Positions 50,813 to 58,912 of a stretch of 64,000 bases of DNA are shown here, one piece after another. Position 1 is the first letter of the stretch. Each line of letters starts with the position of its first letter. Where the stretch lies: assembly GCF_022811845.1 (NCBI RefSeq), contig NZ_CP064266.1, positions 62,001 to 126,000 on the forward strand, given 5' to 3'. The position numbers and the translations under genes are program-made. Below the pieces are notes generated by a model. It searched no databases, was not told the DNA's origin, and was given only the letters and a program-made list of their open reading frames with translations. The stretch comes from Bacillus pseudomycoides. Lineage in GTDB: Bacteria; Bacillota; Bacilli; Bacillales; Bacillaceae_G.

Positions 50813-51736
50813 ATGAAACGTTTTTTCACAGCATTGCTAACCATAGTAGGAGCATTAATTGGTATCGGTATTTTCTTTACCAATAAAGTAATGTACTTAA
50901 AGAAAAAAACAGAAGAAGAAATTTTAGAGCGTGAAACGAAAAAGCATTTTCGCTTAGAAGATTTTAACGCCATTCCAAAAGAAGAGATTCGTATTCCATC
51001 TCAATTTAAATATGACATTCACGGCTATTACATTTCTGCAGGCAATTCTAATAAATTTATGATTTTTTGCCACGGCGTAACCGTAAATAAAATAAACTCT
51101 GTCAAATATGCAAATTTATTTTTAAACAGAGGATACAACGTATTTATTTATGATCACCGTCGCCATGGTAAAACAGGTGGTAAAACGACAAGTTATGGCT
51201 ATTATGAAAAATATGACTTAAAGACAGTAGTTGATTGGCTAAAGGAGCGTTTTGGAACAAATATTACACTTGGCATTCATGGAGAATCGATGGGAGCTGC
51301 GACACTCCTTCAATATGCAGGAATGGTGGAAGATGGCGCTGATTTTTATATTGCGGATTGCCCATTCTCTGACTTTTATGGACAGTTACAACATCGCTTA
51401 AAAGTCGAATTCCATTTACCAAAATGGCCGCTACTACCATTAGCAAACGCCTTTTTAAAAGTAAGGGACGGTTATACAATACGCGAAGTTTCTCCGATTG
51501 ATTGTGTAAAAAACATAAATAATCCAACCCTTTTTATTCATAGTAAAGATGATGATTATATTTTATGTGATATGACAAGAGCACTTTATGAAGCGAAAGA
51601 AATTAATAAACAACTCTTTATTGCAGAACACGGTGCACACGCTTGCTCTTATAATGAAAACAAGCAAGAGTATGAAGCTGCCGTAGATCAATTTTTAAAA
51701 ACATATGTGAAAGAAACAAAAAACAGGCTTGCATAA
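50813..51736 (+). CDS. yqkD: Membrane-anchored alpha/beta hydrolase (YqkD-like)
   Basis: 307 residues. One N-terminal membrane helix (about 5-25), then an alpha/beta hydrolase: FCHGVTVNKINS, YDHRRHGKTGG, nucleophile GIHGESMGAATLL, Asp in HSKDDDYI and His in AEHGAHACSY. Similar to YqkD of B. subtilis, next to yqkC as here. Substrate unknown. Confidence 0.9.
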   Translation: MKRFFTALLTIVGALIGIGIFFTNKVMYLKKKTEEEILERETKKHFRLEDFNAIPKEEIRIPSQFKYDIHGYYISAGNSNKFMIFCHGVTVNKINSVKYANLFLNRGYNVFIYDHRRHGKTGGKTTSYGYYEKYDLKTVVDWLKERFGTNITLGIHGESMGAATLLQYAGMVEDGADFYIADCPFSDFYGQLQHRLKVEFHLPKWPLLPLANAFLKVRDGYTIREVSPIDCVKNINNPTLFIHSKDDDYILCDMTRALYEAKEINKQLFIAEHGAHACSYNENKQEYEAAVDQFLKTYVKETKNRLA

Positions 51737-51748
51737 GCCTGTTTTTTC
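51721..51748. terminator. Terminator shared by yqkD and yqkC
   Basis: AAACAGGCTT and AAGCCTGTTT pair around GCAT, followed by a T-run. It overlaps the end of yqkD. Confidence 0.88.
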
Positions 51749-51751
51749 ACG

Positions 51752-51997
51752 TTATTGCGCTAACACATCTGTAACTTGTTCCATATTTTCAGAAATCCAT
51801 TTTACCGCTTCATCAAGCGTTTGAAATTCGGTCGTTTGAAAAGTAACTTCGTCTTGAAGAAGCCACACATCTTTTGGTTCTTGTCCCACACCAGCAATCG
51901 ACCAATGCAGTAAACTATATGGATGATTATCATTTAAAAACGATGCCCACGTGCGCTCATTTGCAACATTTTGCAGTGTACGTAATTGTTTATTCAT
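51752..51997 (-). CDS. yqkC: YqkC-like protein, DUF2552
   Basis: 81 residues, soluble: MNKQLRTLQNVANERTWASF, then HWSIAGVGQEPKDVWLLQDE. The DUF2552 family is restricted to Bacillus and relatives. Function unknown. Converges on yqkD. Confidence 0.87.
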   Translation of the reverse strand: MNKQLRTLQNVANERTWASFLNDNHPYSLLHWSIAGVGQEPKDVWLLQDEVTFQTTEFQTLDEAVKWISENMEQVTDVLAQ

Positions 51998-52137
51998 GTT
52001 TCGTCACCTTACTATATGTCAATTATAAACGTTATTATAACATTCTCTTCTTCTACATACAAAGTACTGTTTTTTTATTGTCAAGCGCTTTCTGTGATTA
52101 TATGATGAACATAAGCGTTTTGGAAGGAGGGATACTG

Positions 52138-52341
52138 TTGACTAAAGTACAAATTAAAGTGAATGATAATGGCTCGTTTCGCATTACAGGGGATGTGGAA
52201 CTAATCGACTCACAAGGGAATGCATTCCCGGCAAAACCTGCATTTTCTTTATGTCGCTGTGGGTTATCAAAAAATATGCCTTATTGCGATGCTTCGCATA
52301 AAGGAAAATTCGAATCTGTCGTTCGAGCACCAAAGGAATAA
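52138..52341 (+). CDS. CDGSH-type iron-sulfur protein (67 aa)
   Basis: 67 residues starting from TTG at 52138, with GGAAGGAGGG 5-14 bases before, a stronger signal than any upstream ATG. The cluster motif is CRCGLSKNMPYCDASH, giving three Cys and one His for a 2Fe-2S centre; the usual Gly of C-D-G-S-H is Ala here. Small electron-transfer or iron-handling protein. A cre-like sequence (CAAGCGCTTTC) lies about 50 bases upstream but differs from consensus. Confidence 0.88.
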   Translation: MTKVQIKVNDNGSFRITGDVELIDSQGNAFPAKPAFSLCRCGLSKNMPYCDASHKGKFESVVRAPKE

Positions 52342-52345
52342 TAAT

Positions 52346-52383
52346 ATAAGAAGCATGCACAATGATTTGTGCATGCTTCTTAT
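52346..52383. terminator. Terminator between the CDGSH gene and crcB2
   Basis: ATAAGAAGCATGCAC and GTGCATGCTTCTTAT form a 15-bp stem. It serves both converging genes and overlaps the crcB2 stop. Confidence 0.88.
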
Positions 52384-52727
52384 AAATGTCCTATATAAAA
52401 ACCTAGAAATGCAGAAAAAATGCCTAGCATATAACTGATTACTAAATATAATAGCGCTCCCTCACGTTTATGTATCAATTGAACAATTTCAAGCTTGCAT
52501 GTTGAAAAAGTCGTAAATGCTCCCATAAACCCTGTTCCGCATAATAATAACCAGGTACTACTCACCTCAGCTCCATACAATAAACCTAATAAGAATGAGC
52601 CTACTATATTTACAAATAGTGTTCCATATGGAAACAAAGTTCCATACTTTTCTTTCATTGCATTACTAATAGAAAATCTAGCAATTGCTCCGCAAAAGCC
52701 ACCGATTCCTACGAGTAAAATATTCAT
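52380..52727 (-). CDS. crcB2: Fluoride channel CrcB/Fluc, second subunit
   Basis: 115 residues, four membrane segments. Motifs GGFCGAIARFSIS, FVNIVGSFLLGLL and GFMGAFTTFSTCKLE (the TTFST sodium/fluoride region). Fluc proteins export fluoride as dimers; many Firmicutes have two different subunits in tandem, as here. It overlaps crcB1 by four bases (ATGA). Confidence 0.93.
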   Translation of the reverse strand: MNILLVGIGGFCGAIARFSISNAMKEKYGTLFPYGTLFVNIVGSFLLGLLYGAEVSSTWLLLCGTGFMGAFTTFSTCKLEIVQLIHKREGALLYLVISYMLGIFSAFLGFYIGHL

Positions 52728-53128
52728 AGTGCCCCTTCTTTCTTCATACTTTTTTCATATAGTGTATTTCCAAGATAAAATCCAAATAAAGATAAGAGTA
52801 ATCCTCCAACTATACTTGTACTCACATAATAAAATGCCATAAAAAATGCTTCATGTTGCATTAATTTCAATGTCTCTACGCTAAATGTTGAAAAAGTAGT
52901 AAAAGAGCCAATCATTCCTGTTCCAACGCTATTCATTACCGTTTGTGAAACATGTTTCATACGAAATAAATACATCGTTAAAAAGGCTAAGAAAAAACTA
53001 CCAATCATATTCGCTAACCATGTTGCCAGCGGAAAAGAGTCGACTGAAGGAGTACCAATCCATTGCCCTAATCCATATCGTGCTAAAGCCCCAACAATAC
53101 CACCGATTCCTACTGCAATATATTTCAT
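52724..53128 (-). CDS. crcB1: Fluoride channel CrcB/Fluc, first subunit
   Basis: 134 residues, four membrane segments: GGIVGALARYGLGQW, LANMIGSFFLAFL and GMIGSFTTFSTFSVETL. Forms the fluoride exporter with CrcB2. The 5' region (53129-53275) does not show the conserved core of the fluoride (crcB) riboswitch, so control may be constitutive. AGGTGGAG site upstream. Confidence 0.93.
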   Translation of the reverse strand: MKYIAVGIGGIVGALARYGLGQWIGTPSVDSFPLATWLANMIGSFFLAFLTMYLFRMKHVSQTVMNSVGTGMIGSFTTFSTFSVETLKLMQHEAFFMAFYYVSTSIVGGLLLSLFGFYLGNTLYEKSMKKEGAL

Positions 53129-53276
53129 ATCTCCACCTCATTTATGTATGTACTGAAATCTTTCCCATACTAGTATAACAAACTTTATTCCCCCCTTCAT
53201 TTTCATACAATTCTTCACATTCGAATATTTTTTACTATCATTTTCTCTTTTTTATGCTATAATGTGAGCAAACAGC

Positions 53277-53415
53277 ATCCTTCGGGGTCGGGTGAAATTC
53301 CCAACCGGCGGTGATGAAGTGCACACTTCTAAGTCCGTGACCCGTTTCCAAGTTTGGAAACGGTGGATCTAGTGAAATTCTAGGGCCGACAGTATAGTCT
53401 GGATGGGAGAAGGAT
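53277..53415 (+). ncRNA. FMN riboswitch (RFN element)
   Basis: Complete RFN aptamer. P1 pairs ATCCTTC (53277-53283) with GAAGGAT (53409-53415). Conserved blocks are CGGGGTCGGGTGAAATTCC, CCGGCGGTGATGAAGT, AGTCCGTGACCCG, GGTGGATC and AGGGCCGACAGTATAGTC. A variable stem GTTTCC/GGAAAC is present. FMN binding should lower ribDEBAH expression. A terminator lies about 240 bases downstream. The upstream gap 53129-53275 holds the divergent promoters. Confidence 0.97.
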
Positions 53416-53446
53416 ATGTTTTCTAGTGCTTATATAGCGAATACAC

Positions 53447-53592
53447 TTTTATTTTGGCATACACATTTTTACTGATTCGTTTTGAATCACTGTATATGTT
53501 TTATTTCATATACCCATTTTCCTATGCTAAAATAAAAAGATACGACTAGCGTATGAAAAATTGATATTTTTTCTCGTGCAAAAATATCAATT
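53447..53592 (+). other. Hairpin-rich linker between the FMN aptamer and its terminator
   Basis: An unusually long linker. 53447-53461 (TTTTATTTTGGCATA) pairs with 53523-53537 over 15 positions with one G-U. Inside it are two perfect hairpins: TGATTC/GAATCA (53473-53478, 53484-53489) and GTATATG/CATATAC (53492-53498, 53507-53513), which would give a three-way junction. Then come ATACG/CGTAT (53540-53554) and a perfect 13-bp hairpin AATTGATATTTTT (53559-53571, 53580-53592). No coding frame. May be a decayed mobile repeat or a further regulatory RNA. Confidence 0.55.
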
Positions 53593-53655
53593 ATCGTTAG
53601 GTTTCTTTCTTATACTTTCGTATTCGAGCTATACTTCTAGAAATCACGTCTCCCA

Positions 53656-53688
53656 AACCCCAAGGATATTAATCCTTGGGGTTTTTTG
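53656..53688 (+). terminator. FMN-controlled terminator upstream of ribD
   Basis: AACCCCAAGGAT (53656-53667) and ATCCTTGGGGTT (53672-53683) form a 12-bp stem followed by T6. The 5' arm CCCCAAGGAT (53658-53667) can instead pair with the RFN 5' strand ATCCTTCGGGG (53277-53287) with one bulged C. Without FMN this would act as antiterminator; with FMN, P1 holds the 5' strand and the terminator forms. Confidence 0.85.
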
Positions 53689-53713
53689 ATTTTTCTTAGG
53701 AGAGGTGAAAAGA

Positions 53714-54826
53714 ATGACTGATCAAGAATATATGAAAATTGCCTTACAGTTAGCAGAAAGTACTGCAGGGCAAACAAGTCCAAATCCAATGGTCGGTGCT
53801 GTCGTTGTAAAAGATGGAAACATCGTTGGGGTGGGAGCGCATCTGCGTGCAGGTGAAGAACATGCTGAAGTTCACGCTCTTCGTATGGCCGGTGATCAAG
53901 CAAACGGATCTACTGTATATGTAACGTTAGAGCCGTGCAGCCATTTCGGAAAAACTCCACCGTGTTGCGATCTACTCATTGAAAAAAAAGTGAAGCGTGT
54001 AGTAATTGCTACACTCGATTGCAATCCGCTCGTTTCAGGTAACGGTGCAAAACGTTTACAAGAATCCGGTATTAACGTAACTACCGAGGTTCTTGGAGAA
54101 GAAGCCACTTTATTAAACCGGTACTTTTTCCACCATATGAAAACGAAACTGCCGTTCGTAACAATAAAAACAGCGATGAGTTTAGACGGAAAAATAGCGA
54201 CCTCTACAGGAGAAAGTAAATGGATTACAAGTGAAACTGCGCGCATGGATGTTCATCAATATCGCCATACGCATGATGCCATCCTCGTCGGAGTGAATAC
54301 TGTTATAGCTGATGACCCATCTTTAACAACACGTCTTCCAAACGGTGGCAAGCATCCGATTCGAATTATTTTAGATACGCATTTACGAACGCCGCTGTCC
54401 TCTCGTGTCATTACAGATGGAGTAGCACCAACATGGATTATTGTTGGAAAAGATGTAAATAAAGAAAACATAGCAAAGTATGAATCTCAAGGAACATCTG
54501 TACTTCAAATGCAGACGAGCCAAATTGAAATACGCGAGCTTCTCCCCCTTCTCGGTGAGAAACAAATTCTCTCTCTCTTTGTGGAAGGCGGACAATCGGT
54601 ACATGCGAGCGTTTTAGAAACAAAGTGTTTTAATGAAGTTGTAACTTATATAAGCCCTAAATTAATCGGTGGAAAAGACGCGCCAACTATGTTTGGTGGT
54701 ACCGGCTTTAGCAAGCTGCAAAATGCAATTTCCTTGCAAATTCAAGAGATGAAACAAATTGGTGAGGATATAAAAATCGTCGCTACAGTGCGAAATGAGG
54801 TGCCTGCATGTTTACAGGAATTGTAG
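53714..54826 (+). CDS. ribD: Riboflavin biosynthesis deaminase/reductase RibD
   Basis: 370 residues. N-terminal deaminase domain (about 1-145) with zinc motifs HAEVHAL and EPCSHFGKTPPCCDLL; C-terminal reductase domain (about 150-365) with TIKTAMSLDGKIATSTGESKW. It performs two steps: deamination of the pyrimidine and NADPH reduction of the ribosyl group. ATG at 53714 with GGAGAGGTG is preferred over the GTG at 53705. First gene after the riboswitch. Confidence 0.96.
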   Translation: MTDQEYMKIALQLAESTAGQTSPNPMVGAVVVKDGNIVGVGAHLRAGEEHAEVHALRMAGDQANGSTVYVTLEPCSHFGKTPPCCDLLIEKKVKRVVIATLDCNPLVSGNGAKRLQESGINVTTEVLGEEATLLNRYFFHHMKTKLPFVTIKTAMSLDGKIATSTGESKWITSETARMDVHQYRHTHDAILVGVNTVIADDPSLTTRLPNGGKHPIRIILDTHLRTPLSSRVITDGVAPTWIIVGKDVNKENIAKYESQGTSVLQMQTSQIEIRELLPLLGEKQILSLFVEGGQSVHASVLETKCFNEVVTYISPKLIGGKDAPTMFGGTGFSKLQNAISLQIQEMKQIGEDIKIVATVRNEVPACLQEL

Positions 54827-55452
54827 AAGAGCTTGGAACTGTTTCGAATATAAGGCAAAGTGGAGAAGCAATGAAGCTGACAATTACAGCAAATACAATC
54901 CTATCAGATGTAAAACTAGGGGACAGTATTGCTGTAAATGGAATTTGTTTAACCGTCACTTCATTTACAACGTCTTCGTTTACTGTTGATGCCATGCCTG
55001 AAACGATGCGAACGACATCACTACGTATGCTCAGTACCCGTTCTAAAGTAAATCTAGAACGAGCAATGGCTGCAAACGGGCGCTTTGGTGGACATTTGGT
55101 CACAGGGCATATTGATGGAATTGGAACCATTGTAAGTAAAAAGCAGCATTATAATGCAATATATTACAAAATTGAAATTCCAGATGATTTGCTCCGTTAT
55201 TGTTTACACAAAGGATCTGTAGCTATTGATGGAACAAGCTTAACAATATTTGATATAGATGAATCTTCCATCACCATTTCACTCATTCCGCACACAGTAA
55301 GCGAATCTATTATTGGTGAAAAAGTATCTGGAGACATCGTGAACATTGAATGTGACATGATTGGAAAATATATTGAGCGTTTTATTTCAAATCCCAAGAA
55401 ACAGAGCAGTTCAGTTACAGAAAGCTTTTTACAAGAAAACGGATTTCTATAA
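54808..55452 (+). CDS. ribE: Riboflavin synthase alpha chain
   Basis: 214 residues, two lumazine-binding repeats (1-96, MFTGIVEELG; 97-200, GHLVTGHIDGIG). The enzyme dismutates two 6,7-dimethyl-8-ribityllumazine molecules to riboflavin. Overlaps ribD by 19 bases. Confidence 0.96.
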   Translation: MFTGIVEELGTVSNIRQSGEAMKLTITANTILSDVKLGDSIAVNGICLTVTSFTTSSFTVDAMPETMRTTSLRMLSTRSKVNLERAMAANGRFGGHLVTGHIDGIGTIVSKKQHYNAIYYKIEIPDDLLRYCLHKGSVAIDGTSLTIFDIDESSITISLIPHTVSESIIGEKVSGDIVNIECDMIGKYIERFISNPKKQSSSVTESFLQENGFL

Positions 55453-55464
55453 GGGGGAAGCACA

Positions 55465-56658
55465 ATGTTTCACTGTATTGAAGAAGCACTAGAAGATTTA
55501 AAAAAAGGAAAAATCATTATTGTATGTGATGATGAAAGCCGTGAAAACGAAGGAGATTTCATCGCTTTAGCAGAGAACATTACACCAGAAACAATTAATT
55601 TTATGATTACACACGGCCGTGGTCTTGTCTGTGTACCGATTACAGAGCAATATGCAGAACGATTACAGTTAGAGCCTATGGTTTCTCATAATACAGATTC
55701 TCATCATACTGCGTTCACAGTAAGCATTGACCACGTTTCTACAACAACAGGTATTAGTGCTTTCGAACGTGCGACAACTGTACGCGAGTTATTAAATCCA
55801 GCATCAAAAGGAACAGATTTTAATCGTCCTGGTCATATCTTTCCTTTAATTGCGAAGGAAGGCGGAGTCCTACGCCGCGCTGGTCATACAGAAGCCGCTG
55901 TTGATTTAGCAAAATTATGCAGTGCAGAACCAGCAGGGGTCATTTGTGAAATTATAAAAGAAGACGGCACGATGGCACGTGTTCCTGATTTAGTACAAGT
56001 TGCAGAGCAATTTGATATAAAAATGATTACGATTGAAGATTTAATCGCTTATCGCCGCCATCACGAAACGCTCGTAACAAGGGAAGTTGAAATTGCATTA
56101 CCAACAGATTTCGGTACATTTCATGCAATCGGTTATTCCAACTCACTTGATCCAAAAGAACATATCGCTCTCGTAAAGGGAGACATCTCTACCGGTGAAC
56201 CGGTTCTCGTTCGTGTTCATTCAGAATGCTTAACTGGCGATGTGTTCGGTTCATGCCGCTGTGACTGTGGTCCACAGCTTCATGCTGCTCTCACGCAAAT
56301 TGAACGCGAAGGAAAAGGTGTTCTTCTTTATATGAGGCAGGAAGGTCGCGGCATTGGACTCCTTAATAAGCTCCGTGCATACAAGTTACAAGAAGAAGGG
56401 CTAGATACAGTTGAAGCAAATGAAAAGTTAGGATTTCCTGCCGATCTTCGTGATTACGGAATTGGTGCTCAAATCTTAAAAGATCTAGGCTTACAGCAGT
56501 TACGTTTATTAACAAATAACCCAAGAAAAATCGCCGGCTTGCAAGGATATGATTTAGAAGTTGTTGAACGCGTACCGTTGCAACTGCCAACAAAAGAAGA
56601 AAACAAAGCATATTTACAAACAAAATTAGAAAAATTAGGTCACTTACTAAGTTTATAA
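55465..56658 (+). CDS. ribBA: Bifunctional DHBP synthase / GTP cyclohydrolase II
   Basis: 397 residues. N-terminal DHBP synthase (about 1-200; DDESRENEGDFIAL, GHTEAAVDL) makes the four-carbon unit from ribulose-5-P; C-terminal GTP cyclohydrolase II (about 205-395; zinc site GDVFGSCRCDCGPQ, then RQEGRGIGLLNK) opens GTP. Both feed the pathway started by RibD. GGGGGAAGC site. Confidence 0.97.
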   Translation: MFHCIEEALEDLKKGKIIIVCDDESRENEGDFIALAENITPETINFMITHGRGLVCVPITEQYAERLQLEPMVSHNTDSHHTAFTVSIDHVSTTTGISAFERATTVRELLNPASKGTDFNRPGHIFPLIAKEGGVLRRAGHTEAAVDLAKLCSAEPAGVICEIIKEDGTMARVPDLVQVAEQFDIKMITIEDLIAYRRHHETLVTREVEIALPTDFGTFHAIGYSNSLDPKEHIALVKGDISTGEPVLVRVHSECLTGDVFGSCRCDCGPQLHAALTQIEREGKGVLLYMRQEGRGIGLLNKLRAYKLQEEGLDTVEANEKLGFPADLRDYGIGAQILKDLGLQQLRLLTNNPRKIAGLQGYDLEVVERVPLQLPTKEENKAYLQTKLEKLGHLLSL

Positions 56659-56680
56659 TATATAAAGGGAGAGATAAAAT

Positions 56681-57142
56681 ATGGTATTCGAAGGTCATTT
56701 AGTTGGTACAGGATTAAAAGTTGGAGTTGTGGTTGGACGTTTTAATGAATTTATTACAAGCAAACTATTAGGCGGCGCATTAGACGGGTTAAAGCGCCAT
56801 GGGGTAGAAGAAAACGATATTGATGTCGCATGGGTTCCAGGTGCATTTGAAATCCCATTAATCGCAAAAAAAATGGCTAGTAGCGGTAAATACGATGCTG
56901 TCATTACACTAGGAACAGTCATTCGCGGTGCTACAACTCATTATGATTATGTTTGTAATGAAGTGGCAAAAGGTGTTGCCTCTTTATCATTACAAACAGA
57001 CATCCCAGTTATTTTCGGTGTATTAACGACTGAAACAATTGAACAAGCCATTGAACGTGCTGGTACGAAAGCTGGTAACAAAGGCTATGAATCAGCAGTT
57101 GCTGCGATTGAAATGGCTCATTTATCAAAACAATGGGCATAA
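56681..57142 (+). CDS. ribH: 6,7-dimethyl-8-ribityllumazine synthase
   Basis: 153 residues, the icosahedral capsid-forming lumazine synthase. Motifs VVGRFNEFITSKLL, WVPGAFEIPL and GTVIRGATTHYDYVCNE. It condenses the RibD product with DHBP. Last gene of the operon. AAAGGGAGAG site. Confidence 0.97.
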   Translation: MVFEGHLVGTGLKVGVVVGRFNEFITSKLLGGALDGLKRHGVEENDIDVAWVPGAFEIPLIAKKMASSGKYDAVITLGTVIRGATTHYDYVCNEVAKGVASLSLQTDIPVIFGVLTTETIEQAIERAGTKAGNKGYESAVAAIEMAHLSKQWA

Positions 57143-57170
57143 AAAAAGAGGCTTCGGCCTCTTTTTTATT
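57141..57170. terminator. rib operon terminator
   Basis: AAAAAAGAGGC and GCCTCTTTTTT pair around TTCG, an unusually stable tetraloop. Confidence 0.93.
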
Positions 57171-57486
57171 TCTCTACTTTTTTCCGCACATCTTTTATCA
57201 ATTCATTCATCGTTTTTCCTTCTGTTTTAATACGAAGGTTTTGAGCAGTTTTCCACACATTTTCCCGCTTCTTTTCTTCCTCTACAATATGAAGCTCTTT
57301 CCGCACTTCTTTTAAATCTTTTCCCTCTGTCTCAATTCCAAAATGTTCAGCTTTTGTTCGAAAATGTTGTTCAATTCTTTGCTGCATTTCTTTCTGTTCT
57401 GGATTTTCAGCTGCCTTAACGGGATCAGTACTTATCGCCTTTAATAAAATAAGAAACGTCATAATAGCTAGTATATATTTGTGCAT
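57166..57486 (-). CDS. Small exported protein with LGI-x-TEGK repeats (YckD/DUF2680-like)
   Basis: 106 residues with a signal peptide (about 1-25, ending VKAAE). The mature part contains two related units of the type A-x-x-FGIETEGKDLKEVRKEL and A-x-x-LRIKTEGKTMNELIKDV. This resembles the DUF2680 (YckD) pattern. The truncated gene at the right edge of the window has the same units. Function unknown; probably sits in the cell wall space. Confidence 0.72.
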   Translation of the reverse strand: MHKYILAIMTFLILLKAISTDPVKAAENPEQKEMQQRIEQHFRTKAEHFGIETEGKDLKEVRKELHIVEEEKKRENVWKTAQNLRIKTEGKTMNELIKDVRKKVEK

Positions 57487-57913
57487 ATGAAATCCTCCAG
57501 CCCAAGATAAATTACACCTTTACTATGTACAATTACAGGATGGAAAATTCGTCCACACAATTAATATTTTTTACTAAAAAGTCACTTATCTGAAGGACTT
57601 AAGGTGCTTTATTACATTTTATTTACAAAAAAATTCACAAAAGAACATATTTCTTTTGTAATTGAAAACAGCCATCCATTCATAGAGTACCCTTGAATGA
57701 ATAGCTGTTCTATCCTGCATTAACGGGCAGTAAGACCCCCACCTCAAGATTCAGAGAAAAACGAGGAAGATAGGTGGGGACCAACTGCCCGTAAAAGCCC
57801 GATTGATTCAACTAATAATCAGAGGGGATGAAGCCCCCACTGATTAAAGTTTCACTTTATCTACTCTTTATTCGATAACTATAGCCCAACAAAGGAGCTT
57901 TATCCTTCTGTTT
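57487..57913. other. 427-base gap with inverted repeat and bcr1 copy
   Basis: Between the small exported protein and bioB. It contains the promoter of the former, an inverted repeat (AACAG...CTGTT with inner CATTCA/TGAATG, 57667-57711) and the bcr1 copy at 57709-57860. Downstream of bioB, AAGGA/TCCTT (about 57891-57906) could form a weak hairpin. No gene seen. Confidence 0.6.
57709..57860 (+). repeat. Full-length bcr1-type repeat, copy B
   Basis: About 152 bases. Right end ...GTTTCACTTTAT (57849-57860) is identical to copy A; the left end (TCTATCCTGC...) is slightly degraded. The arms CGGGCAGT (57724-57731) and ACTGCCCG (57784-57791) close the large hairpin with inner CCCCCACCT/AGGTGGGG arms, and AGGGGATGAAGCCCCC forms the second. 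Opposite orientation to copy A. Confidence 0.85.
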
Positions 57914-58912
57914 TTATAGTGCACATTCCTCAATTTCAAATCCTAAATCTTCAATCATACCCCAGTCTGCTGTTGGCTCCTGTCCTTCTGTTGTTAAATA
58001 ATCACCAACGAAGATCGAATTTGCTGCGAATAAGCCTATCGGCTGTACAGAGCGTAAATTAATTTCACGTCCACCAGAAATACGTATTTCTTTTGATGGG
58101 TTCACAAAACGCATCATCGCTAACACTTTTAAACATTCTACTGGTGTTAATTCTTTCTGGTCTTCAAGCGGTGTCCCTTTAACAGCTACAAGGAAGTTAC
58201 ATGGGATAGAGTCAGCATCTATGCGTTTTAATTCAAGCGCAATTTCAACTCGCTGTTCTTCCGTTTCTCCCATTCCAAAAATCGCACCAGAACAAGGAGA
58301 AATCCCTGCGTGCTTTGCTTTTTCTACTGTATCTACGCGATCATCATACGTATGTGTTGAACAAATGCTATCATAATTATTTGCATGTGTATTTAAATTA
58401 TGATTATAACGATGAACACCTGCTTCTGCTAAGCGCCCTGCTTGATCTTCATTTAAAAACCCTAAACAGCAGCAAATTTTCAAATCCGTTGTTTCCCGAA
58501 TTTCTTTCACTGCACCAATAACATGATTTACTTCTTTATCCGTTGGGCGACGGCCAGATGCAACAATGCAGTATGTACCTGCTTTACGGCGAATTGCTTC
58601 GTGAGCTCCCTCTACAATTTTTTCTTGTGTTAACCATGCATACTTATCGATTGGTGCTTCTGAAACGATAGACTGTGAGCAATATCCACAATCTTCTGGA
58701 CATAATCCAGATTTCGTATTAATAATCATATTTAACTTCACTTTTTTACCAAAGTAATGATGCCGAATGACATAAGCTGCGTTCATAATTTCTAATACTT
58801 CTGTATCGTCAGCTTCTAAAATTGCTACAGCTTCTTCTTTCGTTATACTTCTGCCCTCTACTACTTCAGATGCAATTTTCTTCCAATCTGTTTTTGTTTG
58901 TACTTGTTTCAT
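57914..58912 (-). CDS. bioB: Biotin synthase
   Basis: 332 residues, radical SAM enzyme inserting sulfur into dethiobiotin. Cluster motif CPEDCGYCSQS, then the YNHNLNTHANNYDSIC block and GMGETEEQRVE. ATG at 58912 with GGGGAAGAG is used rather than the longer frame to 58954. It overlaps bioC by 47 bases. Last gene of bioA-D-F-H-C-B. Confidence 0.97.
   Translation of the reverse strand: MKQVQTKTDWKKIASEVVEGRSITKEEAVAILEADDTEVLEIMNAAYVIRHHYFGKKVKLNMIINTKSGLCPEDCGYCSQSIVSEAPIDKYAWLTQEKIVEGAHEAIRRKAGTYCIVASGRRPTDKEVNHVIGAVKEIRETTDLKICCCLGFLNEDQAGRLAEAGVHRYNHNLNTHANNYDSICSTHTYDDRVDTVEKAKHAGISPCSGAIFGMGETEEQRVEIALELKRIDADSIPCNFLVAVKGTPLEDQKELTPVECLKVLAMMRFVNPSKEIRISGGREINLRSVQPIGLFAANSIFVGDYLTTEGQEPTADWGMIEDLGFEIEECAL

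Noticed and set aside
53129..53275. Fluoride riboswitch upstream of crcB1
   Set aside because: The conserved core of the crcB motif is not visible on the minus strand here.
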